Source of the DNA: an uncultured Alphaproteobacteria bacterium | Lineage (GTDB): Bacteria; Pseudomonadota; Alphaproteobacteria; RF32; CAG-239 | Assembly: GCA_944391395.1 (NCBI GenBank) | Contig: CALXTI010000001.1 | Location: 82,065-146,064 of the forward strand | Reading direction: 5' to 3' | DNA: 64,000 nt | In this document: in pieces, positions 51,957 through 61,983 of the stretch | How positions within the stretch are numbered: position 1 is the stretch's first letter | Layout of the letters: every line of letters begins with the position of its first letter | The notes under the pieces: generated by a model | Told to the model about the DNA's origin: nothing | The model's database searches: none | The model's input: the letters and a program-made list of their open reading frames with translations, nothing else | Position numbers and translations under genes: made by a program

Positions 51957-54074
51957 TTATTCGCGGTCTTCGCCGGTTTCCTGATTGACGCGTTTGGCGG
52001 AAAGTTTCCACTTGCCGCGGTTGTCAACGCCCAAGCATTTGACCCACATGGTGTCGCCTTCTTTATAAAAATCAGAAACGGAGGCAATGCGCTCGTCTTT
52101 GATTTCAGAAATATGCACCAAACCTTCGGTAGAGCCGACAAAGCGGACAAAAGCGCCAAAATCGGTGATTTTGGTGATAACGCCTTTGTAAATTACACCG
52201 GGTTCAGGTTCGGCAACAATGCCTTGAATAATGCTCATGGCAGCTTCGCCGTCAGCGGTGTTGACGGAAGCAATTTGCACCACGCCGTCATCCGAGATAT
52301 CAATTTTAGTGTTGGTTTTTTCAATGATTTCCCGAATAACTTTACCGCCCGTGCCGATGACTTCGCGAATCTTGTCTACCGGAATTTTCATAGAGATAAT
52401 CCGCGGCGCTAACGGCGAAACATTCGGACGCGGTTCGGCAATGGCTTTGGCCATTTCGCCTAAAATATGGATACGGCCTTCGTGCGCTTGAGCCAAAGCG
52501 GTTTGCATAATCTCTTTGGTGATGGAGGTGATTTTGATATCCATCTGCAAAGCGGTAACACCGTCTTTGGTACCGGCAACTTTAAAGTCCATGTCGCCCA
52601 AGTGGTCTTCGTCGCCCAAAATATCGGTCAAAACCGCCACTCTGCCGTCGGCTTCTTTGATTAAGCCCATGGCAATGCCGGCAACCGGTTTTTTGAGCGG
52701 AACACCGGCGGCTTCCAACGACAAGGTTGTGCCGCAAACGGTGGCCATGGAAGACGAACCGTTGGATTCCATAATATCGGAAACCACACGCACCGAATAA
52801 GGGAATTTTTCTTTGTCTTTGGGCATCATCGGGTGAATGGCTCTCCATGCCAGTTTGCCGTGGCCGATTTCACGACGTCCGGGAGAACCCAGACGACCGC
52901 ATTCGCCAACCGAAAACGGCGGGAAGTTATAATAAAGCATAAAATCTTGCTTATATTCAGCCATCAATCCGTCCACAATCTGGGCGTCGTCCTCGGTACC
53001 CAAGGTGGTAACAACCAAAGCCTGTGTTTCACCGCGGGTGAACAAAGCCGAACCGTGCGTGGTGGGCAGAACATCGACTTCGCAGCTAATCGGGCGGACG
53101 GTCTTGGTGTCGCGTCCGTCAATGCGGCGGCCGGTCGATAAAACTTTTTCACGCATAGTTTTGTGCATGATGTGTTCAATAACATCACCAATGTAACGAA
53201 CTTCAATTTCGTTTTCCGGATCAATCGTGGCTTTGACTTCTTCAGCCAACTGACCCAAAATCGTGCCGCGGGTTAATTTATCAACCTCATTGAAAGCTTC
53301 TTCGTATTTTTTGCCGAAGTCTTTTTCAATTCGGGCACACAATTCGTCAAATTCGGGTGGAAATTTCGGTTCTTCCCAAGCCGGTTTGCCGGCTTGTTTC
53401 TTTAACTCGTTAATCATGTTGATGACCGGTTGGAAGTTTTCAAAGCCAAACATTACCGCGCCGAGCATTGTTTCTTCGGAAAGCTCGTTGGCTTCGGATT
53501 CAACCATCAAAACACCTTCTGATGTTCCGGCGACGGTCAATTCCAAATCGGATGTCTTTTGTTCTTCCAAGGTCGGGTTTAAGATGTATGCACCGTTTTT
53601 GTAACCAATTTTAGCAGCGCCGATAGGGCCTAAAAACGGAATGCCGGAAACGGCCAATGCGGCAGATGCGGCAACCATGGCGACCACATCGGAATCGTTT
53701 TTCTGGTCGTGTGACAAGGTGGTGCAAACAATTTGTACTTCGTTTTTGAAGGCGTCCGGAAACAGCGGGCGAATCGGCCGGTCAATCAGACGGGAAATTA
53801 AGACCTCGCGTTCGGAAGGTTTGCCTTCACGTTTCATAAAACCGCCGGGGATTTTGCCGGTGGCATAATATTTTTCCTGATAGTTAACGGTTAAAGGGAA
53901 GAAATCCTGATCGTCTTTGACTTCTTTGGCGGCAACAACGGTGGCAACAACAACGGTATCCCCATAAGTTGCCATAACGGCGCCGGTCGCCTGACGGGCT
54001 ATTTTGCCTGTTTCTAATGTTAATTTACGGCCGCCCCAATCTATTTCCTGACGGCATGTTTTAAAATCGATCAT
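51957..54074 (-). CDS. pnp: polyribonucleotide nucleotidyltransferase (PNPase), 705 aa
   Basis: Two RNase PH domains (the first with [31 protein letters not shown], the second with [16 protein letters not shown] and [13 protein letters not shown]) are followed by KH ([16 protein letters not shown]) and S1 ([22 protein letters not shown]) domains. It degrades RNA 3' to 5' phosphorolytically in the degradosome. In many bacteria PNPase regulates itself via its 5' leader with RNase III; a stem-loop in front is present here as the rpsO terminator. Downstream of truB-rpsO. Confidence 0.97.
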   Translation of the reverse strand: MIDFKTCRQEIDWGGRKLTLETGKIARQATGAVMATYGDTVVVATVVAAKEVKDDQDFFPLTVNYQEKYYATGKIPGGFMKREGKPSEREVLISRLIDRPIRPLFPDAFKNEVQIVCTTLSHDQKNDSDVVAMVAASAALAVSGIPFLGPIGAAKIGYKNGAYILNPTLEEQKTSDLELTVAGTSEGVLMVESEANELSEETMLGAVMFGFENFQPVINMINELKKQAGKPAWEEPKFPPEFDELCARIEKDFGKKYEEAFNEVDKLTRGTILGQLAEEVKATIDPENEIEVRYIGDVIEHIMHKTMREKVLSTGRRIDGRDTKTVRPISCEVDVLPTTHGSALFTRGETQALVVTTLGTEDDAQIVDGLMAEYKQDFMLYYNFPPFSVGECGRLGSPGRREIGHGKLAWRAIHPMMPKDKEKFPYSVRVVSDIMESNGSSSMATVCGTTLSLEAAGVPLKKPVAGIAMGLIKEADGRVAVLTDILGDEDHLGDMDFKVAGTKDGVTALQMDIKITSITKEIMQTALAQAHEGRIHILGEMAKAIAEPRPNVSPLAPRIISMKIPVDKIREVIGTGGKVIREIIEKTNTKIDISDDGVVQIASVNTADGEAAMSIIQGIVAEPEPGVIYKGVITKITDFGAFVRFVGSTEGLVHISEIKDERIASVSDFYKEGDTMWVKCLGVDNRGKWKLSAKRVNQETGEDRE

Positions 54075-54127
54075 ATTTTCTACCTTTCTCTTTTCCTATA
54101 AACCTCACCTGACAAAATGCCAGGATT

Positions 54128-54163
54128 TTATAAAACTGCGGAGCCCCATGCCCCGCAGTTTTT
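54128..54163 (-). terminator. attenuating terminator between rpsO and pnp
   Basis: AAACTGCGG (54133-54141) pairs with CCGCAGTTT (54153-54161). The minus-strand tail is TTTTATAAAAT. The position matches the classical rpsO terminator, which lets part of the transcripts read into pnp. Confidence 0.75.
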
Positions 54164-54177
54164 TAACCTGTCTGTTA

Positions 54178-54447
54178 TTACTTACGCAGATCCAGTTTTT
54201 TGATGATTGCCTGATAACGGTCTTCACTCTTGGATTTCAAGTGATCCAAAAGGTGGCGCCGGCGGCTGACCATTTTCATCAGTCCCAAGCGGGAGTGCAA
54301 ATCTTTTTTATGAACATTGAAGTGTTCAATCAAAGAATTGATGCGGTATGTCCAAATGGCAATCTGGACTTCCGGTGAACCGGTATCGTTCGGCTTTGTG
54401 CCGTATTTGGCAACAATTTCTTGCTTTTGTTCGTTTGTAATCGACAT
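54178..54447 (-). CDS. rpsO: 30S ribosomal protein S15, 89 aa
   Basis: Exactly the family length (89). The signature motif is visible in [36 protein letters not shown]. It binds 16S rRNA helices 20-22 in the platform and often represses its own translation. Part of the truB-rpsO-pnp cluster. AAGGAAAA precedes the start. Confidence 0.97.
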   Translation of the reverse strand: MSITNEQKQEIVAKYGTKPNDTGSPEVQIAIWTYRINSLIEHFNVHKKDLHSRLGLMKMVSRRRHLLDHLKSKSEDRYQAIIKKLDLRK

Positions 54448-54464
54448 CTTAAATTTTCCTTTTT

Positions 54465-55373
54465 TTAAAAATTAAACACGCGAATCGGAGAAATTTTCCC
54501 CGTTTCAACCTTTACGACGGCTGTCAAACAATCATCGCACATGGCGGCCGCAACTTTTCCGATAAGGTTTTTAACATCATAGGATTTTGGCGAAACGCTC
54601 TGGCCATGCCTTAATTTGGCAGCATCTTCCGCCGAAACGGCAATCACCGCGATGTCGCGCAGTGATGTCTCAACCGGCAGAAGTAACGATAGTCGTTCTT
54701 CTTCATACACCATATTTTTTAAATTTTCCAGCAAAATCGTATCCGAAAGCGTAAAAATCGCGCATTTTGTGCGCCGCAGGGTTTCCAGATGACCGCAAGA
54801 GCCGAGTTTTAAGGCAATATCGCGCCCTAAAGAGCGAATGTAAGTGCCTTTGGAGCATTGCACGCGAAAATAAAACGAATCGGCACTTATTTGTTTGAGC
54901 AAATCCAAAGTATAAATTTTTACTTCGCGGGGCGGCATATTGACATCTTCGCCTTTGCGGGCAAGCTTGTAGGCGCGCTCACCATTGATTTTGACTGCCG
55001 AATAAGCCGGCGGGACTTGTGTGATTGTGCCGGTAAATTGCGGCAGAACGGATAAAATTTGTTCTTTTGAAGGGATAACATTTGAGCGGGCGATGATTTC
55101 GCCTTCGGTGTCGTCGGTATTGGTGGCAGCGCCGAATTTTAAGGTAAATTCATATTCTTTGGCGCCGTCGGTTACATATGGAACAAGCTTGGTCGCCTCA
55201 CCGAATGCAATCGGCAAAACGCCGGTGGCAAAAGGGTCCAACGTGCCGGCGTGTCCGTTTTTGTTGGCGTCAAGCAGCCGACGGGTTTGATTAACCACGT
55301 CGGTGGAGCCGATGCCGGCAGGTTTGTCAACAATCAGCCAGCCGTTAATGTTTTTGTGTTTGGTACGTTTCAT
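54465..55373 (-). CDS. truB: tRNA pseudouridine-55 synthase TruB, 302 aa
   Basis: TruB-type fold: [47 protein letters not shown] with the catalytic Asp, and [24 protein letters not shown]. It makes the T-loop pseudouridine. 17 nt upstream of rpsO. rbfA, which usually precedes it, is not adjacent here. Confidence 0.95.
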   Translation of the reverse strand: MKRTKHKNINGWLIVDKPAGIGSTDVVNQTRRLLDANKNGHAGTLDPFATGVLPIAFGEATKLVPYVTDGAKEYEFTLKFGAATNTDDTEGEIIARSNVIPSKEQILSVLPQFTGTITQVPPAYSAVKINGERAYKLARKGEDVNMPPREVKIYTLDLLKQISADSFYFRVQCSKGTYIRSLGRDIALKLGSCGHLETLRRTKCAIFTLSDTILLENLKNMVYEEERLSLLLPVETSLRDIAVIAVSAEDAAKLRHGQSVSPKSYDVKNLIGKVAAAMCDDCLTAVVKVETGKISPIRVFNF

Positions 55374-55461
55374 GTTTTGCCTTTTGTCGTTTTTGCCTGC
55401 CGTGGGTGCTGGCGATATATTCTAAAACAGTCGTTGCCTGCGGCAGTGTGTTCTTGAAAAA

Positions 55462-56478
55462 TTAAAACTTTTTACCATATTGCATAAGTTTGTTACGAAC
55501 AAAGCCACGTAGCGAAACTTCCGGGCGGGCGCCATAATGCGTGATAATTTCCGAGGCGGCAATGCTGCCAATCATGGCACAAGTGCCGAGACTGCGTCCG
55601 GTGTTCATCCCGTATAAAAATCCGGCGGCATACATATCGCCGGCGCCGGTGGAATCCACCACATCATCAATTTTTTCAGCTTCCACAAAAATTTTAACTC
55701 TGCCGTTGACGATTACTGAACCACGGGCGTCGCGGGTGACGGCGGCAATTTCTACCATCGGTTTAATTAAATCAAGTGTTGTCATAAAATCATTTTCGGC
55801 AAACAGAGTTTTGATTTCTTTTTCATTGGCAAACAGAATATCCACATGGTCTTTAATCAAATCCAGCATGGAGGGTTGATGACGGGCGATGCAGCCTTTG
55901 TCGGAAAGTGTGAACGCTACTTTTCGGTTGTGTTTATGTGCAATTTCGCAAGCTTTTAAAACCGCTTCTTTAGAGCTGTCCTCATCCCAAAGATAGCCTT
56001 CCAGATACACATATTTTGAGGCTTTAATGATGTTTTCATCTATATCGCCGGCGGTTAGACGAGTGGCGGCGCCCAAGTAGGTGAACATGGAGCGTTCGGC
56101 ATCGGGCGTGACCAAAACAATGCTGCGTCCGGTGGCAGGTCCTTCCAACAAGGGCGGGGTGAAAAAATCTATGCCGGCGGCGCCGATGTCGCGGCGAAAA
56201 TCTTGCCCGAGTTCATCATCATGGACTTTGCCAATAAAAGCGCAATCCGCTCCTAACGAGGCCATGCCGGCAACGGTGTTGGCCGCCGAACCGCCGGAAA
56301 CTTCACGCTCGGGAACAATGTCCTGATAAATCTTTCCGGCCGTGGCGGCGTCAAGTAAGGTCATGCCGCCTTTGTGCAAGTTTCTTTCACTTAAAAAGCC
56401 GTCGCCGACTTTGGCCAAAACGTCAACCATAGCGTTGCCGATGCCGACGACATCATAAATCGTATCCGTATCTTTCAT
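55462..56478 (-). CDS. PfkB-family sugar/nucleoside kinase, adenosine kinase-like, 338 aa
   Basis: The N-terminal PfkB motif region reads VVGIGNAMVDVLAKV, with GGSAANTVAGMASLGADCAFIGKVHDDELG. The C-terminal active-site motif is DSTGAGDMYAAGFL with the catalytic Asp. Adenosine kinase-like sequences often show SGGSAANT and NAMVD; the closest annotation is adenosine kinase, but other PfkB substrates remain possible. A lid insert lies at about 90-110. Monocistronic. Confidence 0.85.
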   Translation of the reverse strand: MKDTDTIYDVVGIGNAMVDVLAKVGDGFLSERNLHKGGMTLLDAATAGKIYQDIVPEREVSGGSAANTVAGMASLGADCAFIGKVHDDELGQDFRRDIGAAGIDFFTPPLLEGPATGRSIVLVTPDAERSMFTYLGAATRLTAGDIDENIIKASKYVYLEGYLWDEDSSKEAVLKACEIAHKHNRKVAFTLSDKGCIARHQPSMLDLIKDHVDILFANEKEIKTLFAENDFMTTLDLIKPMVEIAAVTRDARGSVIVNGRVKIFVEAEKIDDVVDSTGAGDMYAAGFLYGMNTGRSLGTCAMIGSIAASEIITHYGARPEVSLRGFVRNKLMQYGKKF

Positions 56479-56514
56479 GTTTATCTCCTTACTCTTTATT
56501 TATAAGCACCAAGT

Positions 56515-57033
56515 CTATAATTGCAAGACAATACCGATAATTGCCGACAGAAGAATATAAAAAATCGGACTTGATTTGAAAAAGCGGTTGGCGAGCAGAA
56601 TGCCGGCAAAAATGGCGGCGGAAAGCCAGTTCGTGACGCTGATGCGGGCAATTTGCCAACCGGCAAAGATGATTAAAGCCAAAACACCGGGACGAATTGA
56701 TGAAAGCAAAGTTTGCACACGAGGGTTGTCGGCAAAACGTTTTAATAGTTTGGCAATCAGGATAATAATGATGACGGAAGGCAACGTTAGTCCGAAAGTG
56801 GCAACGATACCGCCTAAGACACCGGCGGTTTGGTAGCCGGTAAAAGTTGCCATATTCACCCCCAACGGACCGGGGGTGGATTCCGAAACGGCAATCATAT
56901 TAACCAGCTGCTCGGTGGTGAACCAATGGTATTTTTCGCCCAAGTCAAATAAAAAAGGAATAGTTACCGCGCCGCCGCCAATGGCAAACAGTCCGATTTT
57001 GAAAAATTCATAGAACAAAAGCCAGTAAATCAT
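56515..57033 (-). CDS. chrA: chromate transporter family protein, second half, 172 aa
   Basis: One CHR domain: FFKIGLFAIGGGAVTIPFL, then EQLVNMIAVSESTPGPLGVNMATFTGYQ and several hydrophobic helices. The partner CHR domain is in the next gene upstream. Short CHR proteins come in pairs and together replace the two-domain ChrA. The true substrate is unproven; the family moves chromate by proton or sulfate-linked exchange. It overlaps the upstream gene by 4 nt. Confidence 0.85.
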   Translation of the reverse strand: MIYWLLFYEFFKIGLFAIGGGAVTIPFLFDLGEKYHWFTTEQLVNMIAVSESTPGPLGVNMATFTGYQTAGVLGGIVATFGLTLPSVIIIILIAKLLKRFADNPRVQTLLSSIRPGVLALIIFAGWQIARISVTNWLSAAIFAGILLANRFFKSSPIFYILLSAIIGIVLQL

Positions 57034-57608
57034 TTTTTATTTCCCCCTTTGATAAAAGGGATTTTTTTACCGAACAATTCCGGAATAAAACCGAAAACCG
57101 CCGCCATAATTACAATCAGAACGGCGGAGACATCGCCGAACATCAGCAAGGCAAAAGCGATGACAAAAATAACGGCGTGCAGACGCCAATGCGGGTTTTG
57201 GGTAAAAATTTTTTGGCCCATGTCAAAAATAAGATTTATAAGCAGGGCAGTTACGCCCAAACGTATTCCGGCGAAAGCACTGGCAACAATCGGTAGATGC
57301 ATGTATTTTTCCAATACGGCGGCAATTAAGGTAATGATAATCAAAGAAGGTAAAATAATGGCGGTGGTGGCGGTGATGGCACCAATGACGCCTTTGAGTT
57401 TATAACCGCAAAAAGTGGAAACATTGACGGCGATAATTCCCGGTGTGCACTGGCCAATGGAAAAATAATCCAACAGTTCGTCTTCGGTAGCCCATTTTTG
57501 TTTTTCGACCACCTCGGCTTTTAACAGCGGCAGCATGGCATAGCCGCCGCCGAAGGTAAACAACCCGGTTTTGAAAAACGAAACAAACAATTTCCACAAA
57601 ATCTTCAT
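57030..57608 (-). CDS. chrA: chromate transporter family protein, first half, 192 aa
   Basis: A CHR domain with FFKTGLFTFGGGYAMLPLL, then DYFSIGQCTPGIIAVNVSTFCGYK. The start is placed at ATG 57608, since AAGGA lies 8 nt upstream; the longer frame to 57728 adds a non-family hydrophobic stretch. Together with the next gene it forms a two-subunit short ChrA system. It follows an unrelated membrane protein gene by 13 nt. Confidence 0.85.
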   Translation of the reverse strand: MKILWKLFVSFFKTGLFTFGGGYAMLPLLKAEVVEKQKWATEDELLDYFSIGQCTPGIIAVNVSTFCGYKLKGVIGAITATTAIILPSLIIITLIAAVLEKYMHLPIVASAFAGIRLGVTALLINLIFDMGQKIFTQNPHWRLHAVIFVIAFALLMFGDVSAVLIVIMAAVFGFIPELFGKKIPFIKGGNKK

Positions 57609-57621
57609 ATCTAAAATCCTT

Positions 57622-58179
57622 TTATATAAAAATAACAGCCGAAACAAAAACCGCACTATATAACAATATGCCGGCAGGATAAGAAAAGCCGACTTTGAAA
57701 TCCGTAGCGGAAGGAACGGCGTTTTCAATGATGACGGTTTGCAATAAAATATACAGCAGATAATTGCCGAGTGTAATGTCTATGTTGTTGAAATACCAAC
57801 GGTTGAAATAAAAACCTATCGGCAATAAAAACAAAGGAGCCAATGCTGCCGGTAGGGCGTTATAAAAGGTTACGTTGCGAAAACCGACGCTGCCCATGAC
57901 ATAGTTGCCAAAACCGTCTTTGTGCGGAATTAAATCAAAAGTTGTGGGGTAGGCATTTAAGGCAAGTCCGACGATAAAATGCATGCTTTCGTGCAAAATG
58001 GTGCCGGGAATGTTGATTAAAGCGCTCAGCCATATGCTGGAATAAGTGGCATATTTCATTTTTAAGAGAACGATGACCAGCAATATTAGCAAAAAGCGGT
58101 TGTTGACCGCTAGGCTTAAAGTTTCCGGACTGTTTAAAAACAAAGCGATTTTGTGAAAAAATAATCTGGCAAAATCCAT
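57622..58179 (-). CDS. HExxH membrane protein, M50-like, 185 aa
   Basis: About four hydrophobic helices with ILHESMHFIVGLALNAYP at about 60-78, the HExxH zinc-binding motif inside a membrane segment, as in site-2-type metalloproteases. A second conserved Asp/Pro motif may be DLIPHKDGFGNYV, but no clear third ligand is identified. A similar gene lies at 61980. Substrate unknown. It lies between the TetR gene and the transporter pair, on one strand. Confidence 0.6.
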   Translation of the reverse strand: MDFARLFFHKIALFLNSPETLSLAVNNRFLLILLVIVLLKMKYATYSSIWLSALINIPGTILHESMHFIVGLALNAYPTTFDLIPHKDGFGNYVMGSVGFRNVTFYNALPAALAPLFLLPIGFYFNRWYFNNIDITLGNYLLYILLQTVIIENAVPSATDFKVGFSYPAGILLYSAVFVSAVIFI

Positions 58180-58195
58180 GTTGTCTCCGTTGAAA

Positions 58196-58789
58196 TTATA
58201 GCTTTTCCAAAACTTTCATGCCGGCAAGGTAAGTGTTTAAGAGCAGTTCGCACAATGAACGTTTGTTAATCTTACTGAAACTGTCCAGCGTGTCGGTGGT
58301 TAAAAACGCGCTTAGTGAAAACAGGGATAGCCATAAAACCTGCAATGACAAGATGCGCTCGGGCAGAGGAATGTCAGGGAAGAGCGCTTTGAAGGCGCTT
58401 TCGACCAGCTGGGTTATTTGCACCACGCGCCGCAGGTAAATTTTGGAAAAACGGCGGTTGTTGTTGTGTAAATGAAAATTGTGTACCAAAAACCACAAAT
58501 TTTTGTTTTCCAAAACAAAATCAATAAATTCCTGTGTATACAGATTCAGGCGCTGATAGGCGGTACCCGACGCTCTGAGTTGCGCCAAGCGGTTGTAAAG
58601 GTTATCCAAAGTAAGATAATTTTGAATGAGAACAAAATTGTCCATATTGCCGAATTGATTGTAAATGGTGCCGACCGAATATCCGGAGGCTTCGGAAAGT
58701 TTCCGGGCAGTTAAAAATTCGGCACCTTTTTCTTTGATGAGCTCACGGCCTTTGTTTACTAAGTTTTCTTGTATGTTGTCTTTATTCAT
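58196..58789 (-). CDS. TetR-family transcription regulator, 197 aa
   Basis: The N-terminal HTH reads GRELIKEKGAEFLTARKLSEASGYSVGTIYNQFGNMDNFV, the TetR signature including GTIYNQF. The ligand-binding C-terminus is helical and variable. It lies at the start of a minus-strand run (TetR, HExxH membrane protein, ChrA pair) and divergent from the exported-protein gene at 58894, so it probably controls one of these. Ligand unknown. Confidence 0.88.
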   Translation of the reverse strand: MNKDNIQENLVNKGRELIKEKGAEFLTARKLSEASGYSVGTIYNQFGNMDNFVLIQNYLTLDNLYNRLAQLRASGTAYQRLNLYTQEFIDFVLENKNLWFLVHNFHLHNNNRRFSKIYLRRVVQITQLVESAFKALFPDIPLPERILSLQVLWLSLFSLSAFLTTDTLDSFSKINKRSLCELLLNTYLAGMKVLEKL

Positions 58790-58893
58790 GTTAAATCTTA
58801 TATCTAAATTAACGAATTTTATGTAATATGTTACACATTATAATAAAAATGAACACTGTTCAATTTTTTTCTTTAAGATACAAGGAGTTTTTT

Positions 58894-59715
58894 ATGAAAA
58901 AAGTGTTTTTCTTTATTTTGCCGGTCGGAATTGCTTTTTGCAGCGCCGCGCATGCGGAAGACGATTTTTTCGGAGATCTTATCATGCCCGAAGAAATTCA
59001 ACAAGAACAGGAAGGCATCAGCGGTCAGTTTGATGCCGGAAAAATTTTGGACAGCAAGCCGAAGGCTTTGCGGGTTGAGCGTAAAAAACTCCGGGTTGAA
59101 AAAGTTGAAACCGAAAAAGCCGCACCGATTGTTCGCGAACCGGCGCCGATGGGGTTGAAGTGGCTGGCAACCGTGGATGAAATAGAATATCTGCATGTTC
59201 GTTTGCAACCGATTGAACAAAAAGATATGCCGAATTCTTACATCGCGACAAATCTGCCAAATCCGGTTTCGGCTTTTCGTGAAGTTCTTGTCAGCTTCGG
59301 AGAAGACGACGCCTTGTGGCGGATAGCGGCATACGGAAAATTTATTGACGATGATGGCAGCGCGACCAAAGGGCTTAAAGAATATGACAAGTATTATGCT
59401 TTGTTGGCAAAAAAATACGGAAACGCACATGAATTTTGTACTCCGGCGGCGGTAAACGTCGATGAAACGGTTGTCAATCCCGACGGTACGCAGTCGGTCA
59501 AGACTTCGCAACAAGAGCTGCCCAAAGGGGGGGAAGGTTTTTTAGCAAAGCTGGCCGCCGGTGAAACAACTTTATATGCGACCTTTGAAAACGGGACAGT
59601 CGGCGTGACGTTGGCTTTGCTTGCAACCGGCGATAATCAAACATATATCGTGGTGGATTATAAAAATTTGACGGCCGGGCGCAAAGAGTTGGAAGAACTA
59701 TATGACGCGTTATGA
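58894..59715 (+). CDS. exported hypothetical protein, 273 aa
   Basis: The start is ATG 58894 with AAGGAG 8 nt upstream. The Sec signal peptide (MKKVFFFILPVGIAFCSAAHA) has an AHA-E cleavage site, followed by a charged linker, then a mixed alpha/beta domain at about 95-270 (GLKWLATVDEIEYLHVRLQPIEQKDMP, then LKEYDKYYALLAKKYGNAHEF and TLYATFENGTVGVTLALLATGDNQTYIVVDYKN). No lipobox. Its end overlaps the region just before mpl. Family not recognised. Confidence 0.6.
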   Translation: MKKVFFFILPVGIAFCSAAHAEDDFFGDLIMPEEIQQEQEGISGQFDAGKILDSKPKALRVERKKLRVEKVETEKAAPIVREPAPMGLKWLATVDEIEYLHVRLQPIEQKDMPNSYIATNLPNPVSAFREVLVSFGEDDALWRIAAYGKFIDDDGSATKGLKEYDKYYALLAKKYGNAHEFCTPAAVNVDETVVNPDGTQSVKTSQQELPKGGEGFLAKLAAGETTLYATFENGTVGVTLALLATGDNQTYIVVDYKNLTAGRKELEELYDAL

Positions 59716-59734
59716 TTTTTTAAGGAACCGAACG

Positions 59735-61105
59735 ATGAAAAAAGTAAGCTTTTGCGGAATATCCGGCAGCGGGATGAGCGCGTTGGCACAAGTTTTGCAA
59801 TCGGAAGGATATGACGTGAAAGGTTCGGATCGCAGTTTTGACCAGGGCAAAGATCAAGAAAATAAAAAGGCTTTGGAAAGTATCGGCATCAAAATTTATC
59901 CGCAGGACGGGTCGGCCGTGTCCGATGATTTGGATTGTTTGTTTGTTTCAACGGCGGTGGAAGATTCTATTCCGGATGTTAAGGCAGCGCTTGATAAACA
60001 TATTCCGATAAGAAAACGTTCGGATTTGCTGGCGGAAATTTTTAATACGCATAAGTACGGTGTCGCCGTCGGCGGCACCAGCGGCAAAACAACCGTTACG
60101 GCCATGATAGGTTTTGTGCTTGATAAGCTGGGAAAGAAACCGTTGGTGATTAACGGAGGTTTGCTCAAAAATTATGCCGATGCGCCCGGAATTCCGAATG
60201 TTATCCTTAATTCAGGCGATATCTGCGTGGCGGAGGCCGACGAAAGCGACGGTTCCATTGAAAAATACAATCCGTATGTGGCGGTGGTCAGTAATGTGGC
60301 GCTTGACCATAAAAGTCTTGAAGATTTGCAAAAGCTATTCGCCGATTTTACCGCGCGCGCCGACGGCGGAGCGGTGATTAATCTGGATTGTCCGAATTCC
60401 GCAATGCTTTTGAATAAAAATCCGCATGTGATTACATTTTCCACAATACATCAAAATGCGGATGTGTATGCAGGCAATATCAAGCCGGTGGCCGACGGCG
60501 TCGTTTATGAGATGAAAGGGAAAAAATTTACGCTCAAAATTCCCGGTCGTTTTAATGTGTCTAACGCTTTGGCGGCGTTTGCCGCTTGTCGGTTTTTGGG
60601 GATTGATGAACTTTCGGCGGCAAAAGTTTTGGAGGAGTTTGCCGGGACTAAGCGCCGACTTGATGTTATCGGCAGTCAAAACAATGTAACGGTGATTGAT
60701 GATTTTGCCCACAATCCGAGCAAGGTTGCCGCTTCCATGAGCGCTTTACGAGATTATGACGGGCGTTTGCTGATTATGTTTCAACCGCACGGATTTTCGC
60801 CGATGCGCATGATGGGTAAAGAAATCATACAAAGTTTTGCGCAAGCCATGTCGCCGGATGACAGATTGTTTATACCGGAAATTTATTATGCCGGAGGAAC
60901 GGTCAGAAAAGATATTTCTTCCGCAGATTTGGTTGATTATGCCGTTTCTTTGGGTGTAAAGGCGGAATTTTATCAGACGCGGGAAGAGATAAAAACACGT
61001 ATGCGCGAATTGGCAAAATCCGGAGATCGAATCGTTGTTATGGGTGCAAGGGACAACAGTTTGCCTGATTTTTGCCGACAAATTTTGGAGGAATTAAAAA
61101 AATGA
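59735..61105 (+). CDS. mpl: Mur ligase, Mpl-like (UDP-MurNAc:tripeptide ligase), 456 aa
   Basis: The start is ATG 59735 with AAGGA 8 nt upstream; the longer frame to 59702 overlaps the previous gene. The Mur ligase P-loop reads GTSGKTTVTAM (the family's GTHGKTT altered at one position). Other features are EADESDGS, NALAAFAACRFLGI, FAGTKRRLDVIG and DDFAHNPSK. The DDFAHNP motif resembles Mpl (DDFAHHP) more than MurC (DDYGHHP). Mpl reattaches recycled tripeptide to UDP-MurNAc, saving synthesis. The next gene encodes LD-carboxypeptidase, and AmpG is elsewhere in the window, which fits the recycling role. MurC cannot be ruled out from sequence alone. Confidence 0.78.
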   Translation: MKKVSFCGISGSGMSALAQVLQSEGYDVKGSDRSFDQGKDQENKKALESIGIKIYPQDGSAVSDDLDCLFVSTAVEDSIPDVKAALDKHIPIRKRSDLLAEIFNTHKYGVAVGGTSGKTTVTAMIGFVLDKLGKKPLVINGGLLKNYADAPGIPNVILNSGDICVAEADESDGSIEKYNPYVAVVSNVALDHKSLEDLQKLFADFTARADGGAVINLDCPNSAMLLNKNPHVITFSTIHQNADVYAGNIKPVADGVVYEMKGKKFTLKIPGRFNVSNALAAFAACRFLGIDELSAAKVLEEFAGTKRRLDVIGSQNNVTVIDDFAHNPSKVAASMSALRDYDGRLLIMFQPHGFSPMRMMGKEIIQSFAQAMSPDDRLFIPEIYYAGGTVRKDISSADLVDYAVSLGVKAEFYQTREEIKTRMRELAKSGDRIVVMGARDNSLPDFCRQILEELKK

Positions 61106-61983
61106 GTTTAATTTCAAAAAATGACAAAGTCGCTTTTATCGCCCCGTCGTCGGCAATTAATGAAATTGAGTTGACCGAGGCTGTTAAATGGTTTGAAAAA
61201 AGAGGAATTAAAGCGGAAAACATGCCGCATGTTTTTTCACGCTGCCGGTATATGGCCGGAAACGCCGATGAACGTGCGGCAGATATTAATGCGTGTTTTA
61301 TACGAGAAGATATTAAAGCCGTTTTTTGCGTGCGCGGCGGTGCCGGAAGTTTGGATGTTTTGGATAAAATAGATTATTCCGTTGTCAGAAAAACGCCTAA
61401 ACCCGTGTTCGGCTTAAGCGATTCAACGGCATTGCAAAATGCACTTTATGCAAAAGCGGGCAACGTTTCATACACAGGTTTTTTGCCGGCATATGATTTT
61501 AAAGAGAAAACGTTGGATGTGCAGCTCGAAAAATCTTTGATGGGCATATTCAACGATGAACGTCAATGTGTCTGCGGCGGTCAATGCCTTAAAAACGGCG
61601 CGGCAGAAGGCGTGATGGTGGGCGGCTGTCTGAGCGTTTTTTGCAGTTTGTGCGGAACACCTTATTTTCCGGATTTGAAAGATAAGATTTTGCTGCTTGA
61701 GGATGTCGGGGAAAAAACGTATAAAATCGAGCGTATGCTCAAACAAATCAGCATGCAGCCCGGATTTGCCGAACTTAACGGGATTGTGTTCGGGCAATTT
61801 GTTAATTGTGCGGAGGCAGACGCCGGCGACGGCACCGTTGATGAAATTTTGCAAGATTTTACAGCGGATATCAAAGTGCCGATGGTGGCAAATTTTCCTT
61901 ATGGTCATCAGCAGAGCCGCTTTGTCTTGCCGATTGGCAAAAAAGTTTGGTTAAATGCCGGTGAATGTATGCTCAAGTATTAA
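61102..61983 (+). CDS. ldcA: LD-carboxypeptidase (S66 family), 293 aa
   Basis: GGAGG lies 8 nt before ATG 61102, which overlaps the mpl stop (ATGA). The nucleophilic Ser is in GLSDSTALQNAL, the Glu-bearing segment is near GIVFGQF and the His in PYGHQQSRFVLPIG completes a Ser-Glu-His triad. It removes the terminal D-Ala from tetrapeptide in murein recycling. It sits immediately downstream of mpl, its functional partner. Confidence 0.9.
   Translation: MSLISKNDKVAFIAPSSAINEIELTEAVKWFEKRGIKAENMPHVFSRCRYMAGNADERAADINACFIREDIKAVFCVRGGAGSLDVLDKIDYSVVRKTPKPVFGLSDSTALQNALYAKAGNVSYTGFLPAYDFKEKTLDVQLEKSLMGIFNDERQCVCGGQCLKNGAAEGVMVGGCLSVFCSLCGTPYFPDLKDKILLLEDVGEKTYKIERMLKQISMQPGFAELNGIVFGQFVNCAEADAGDGTVDEILQDFTADIKVPMVANFPYGHQQSRFVLPIGKKVWLNAGECMLKY

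Noticed and set aside
56515..57608. Frameshift splitting a single chrA gene
   Set aside because: Each half is a complete CHR domain with its own ribosome site and the 4-nt overlap usual for coupled genes; two-gene short ChrA systems are known.
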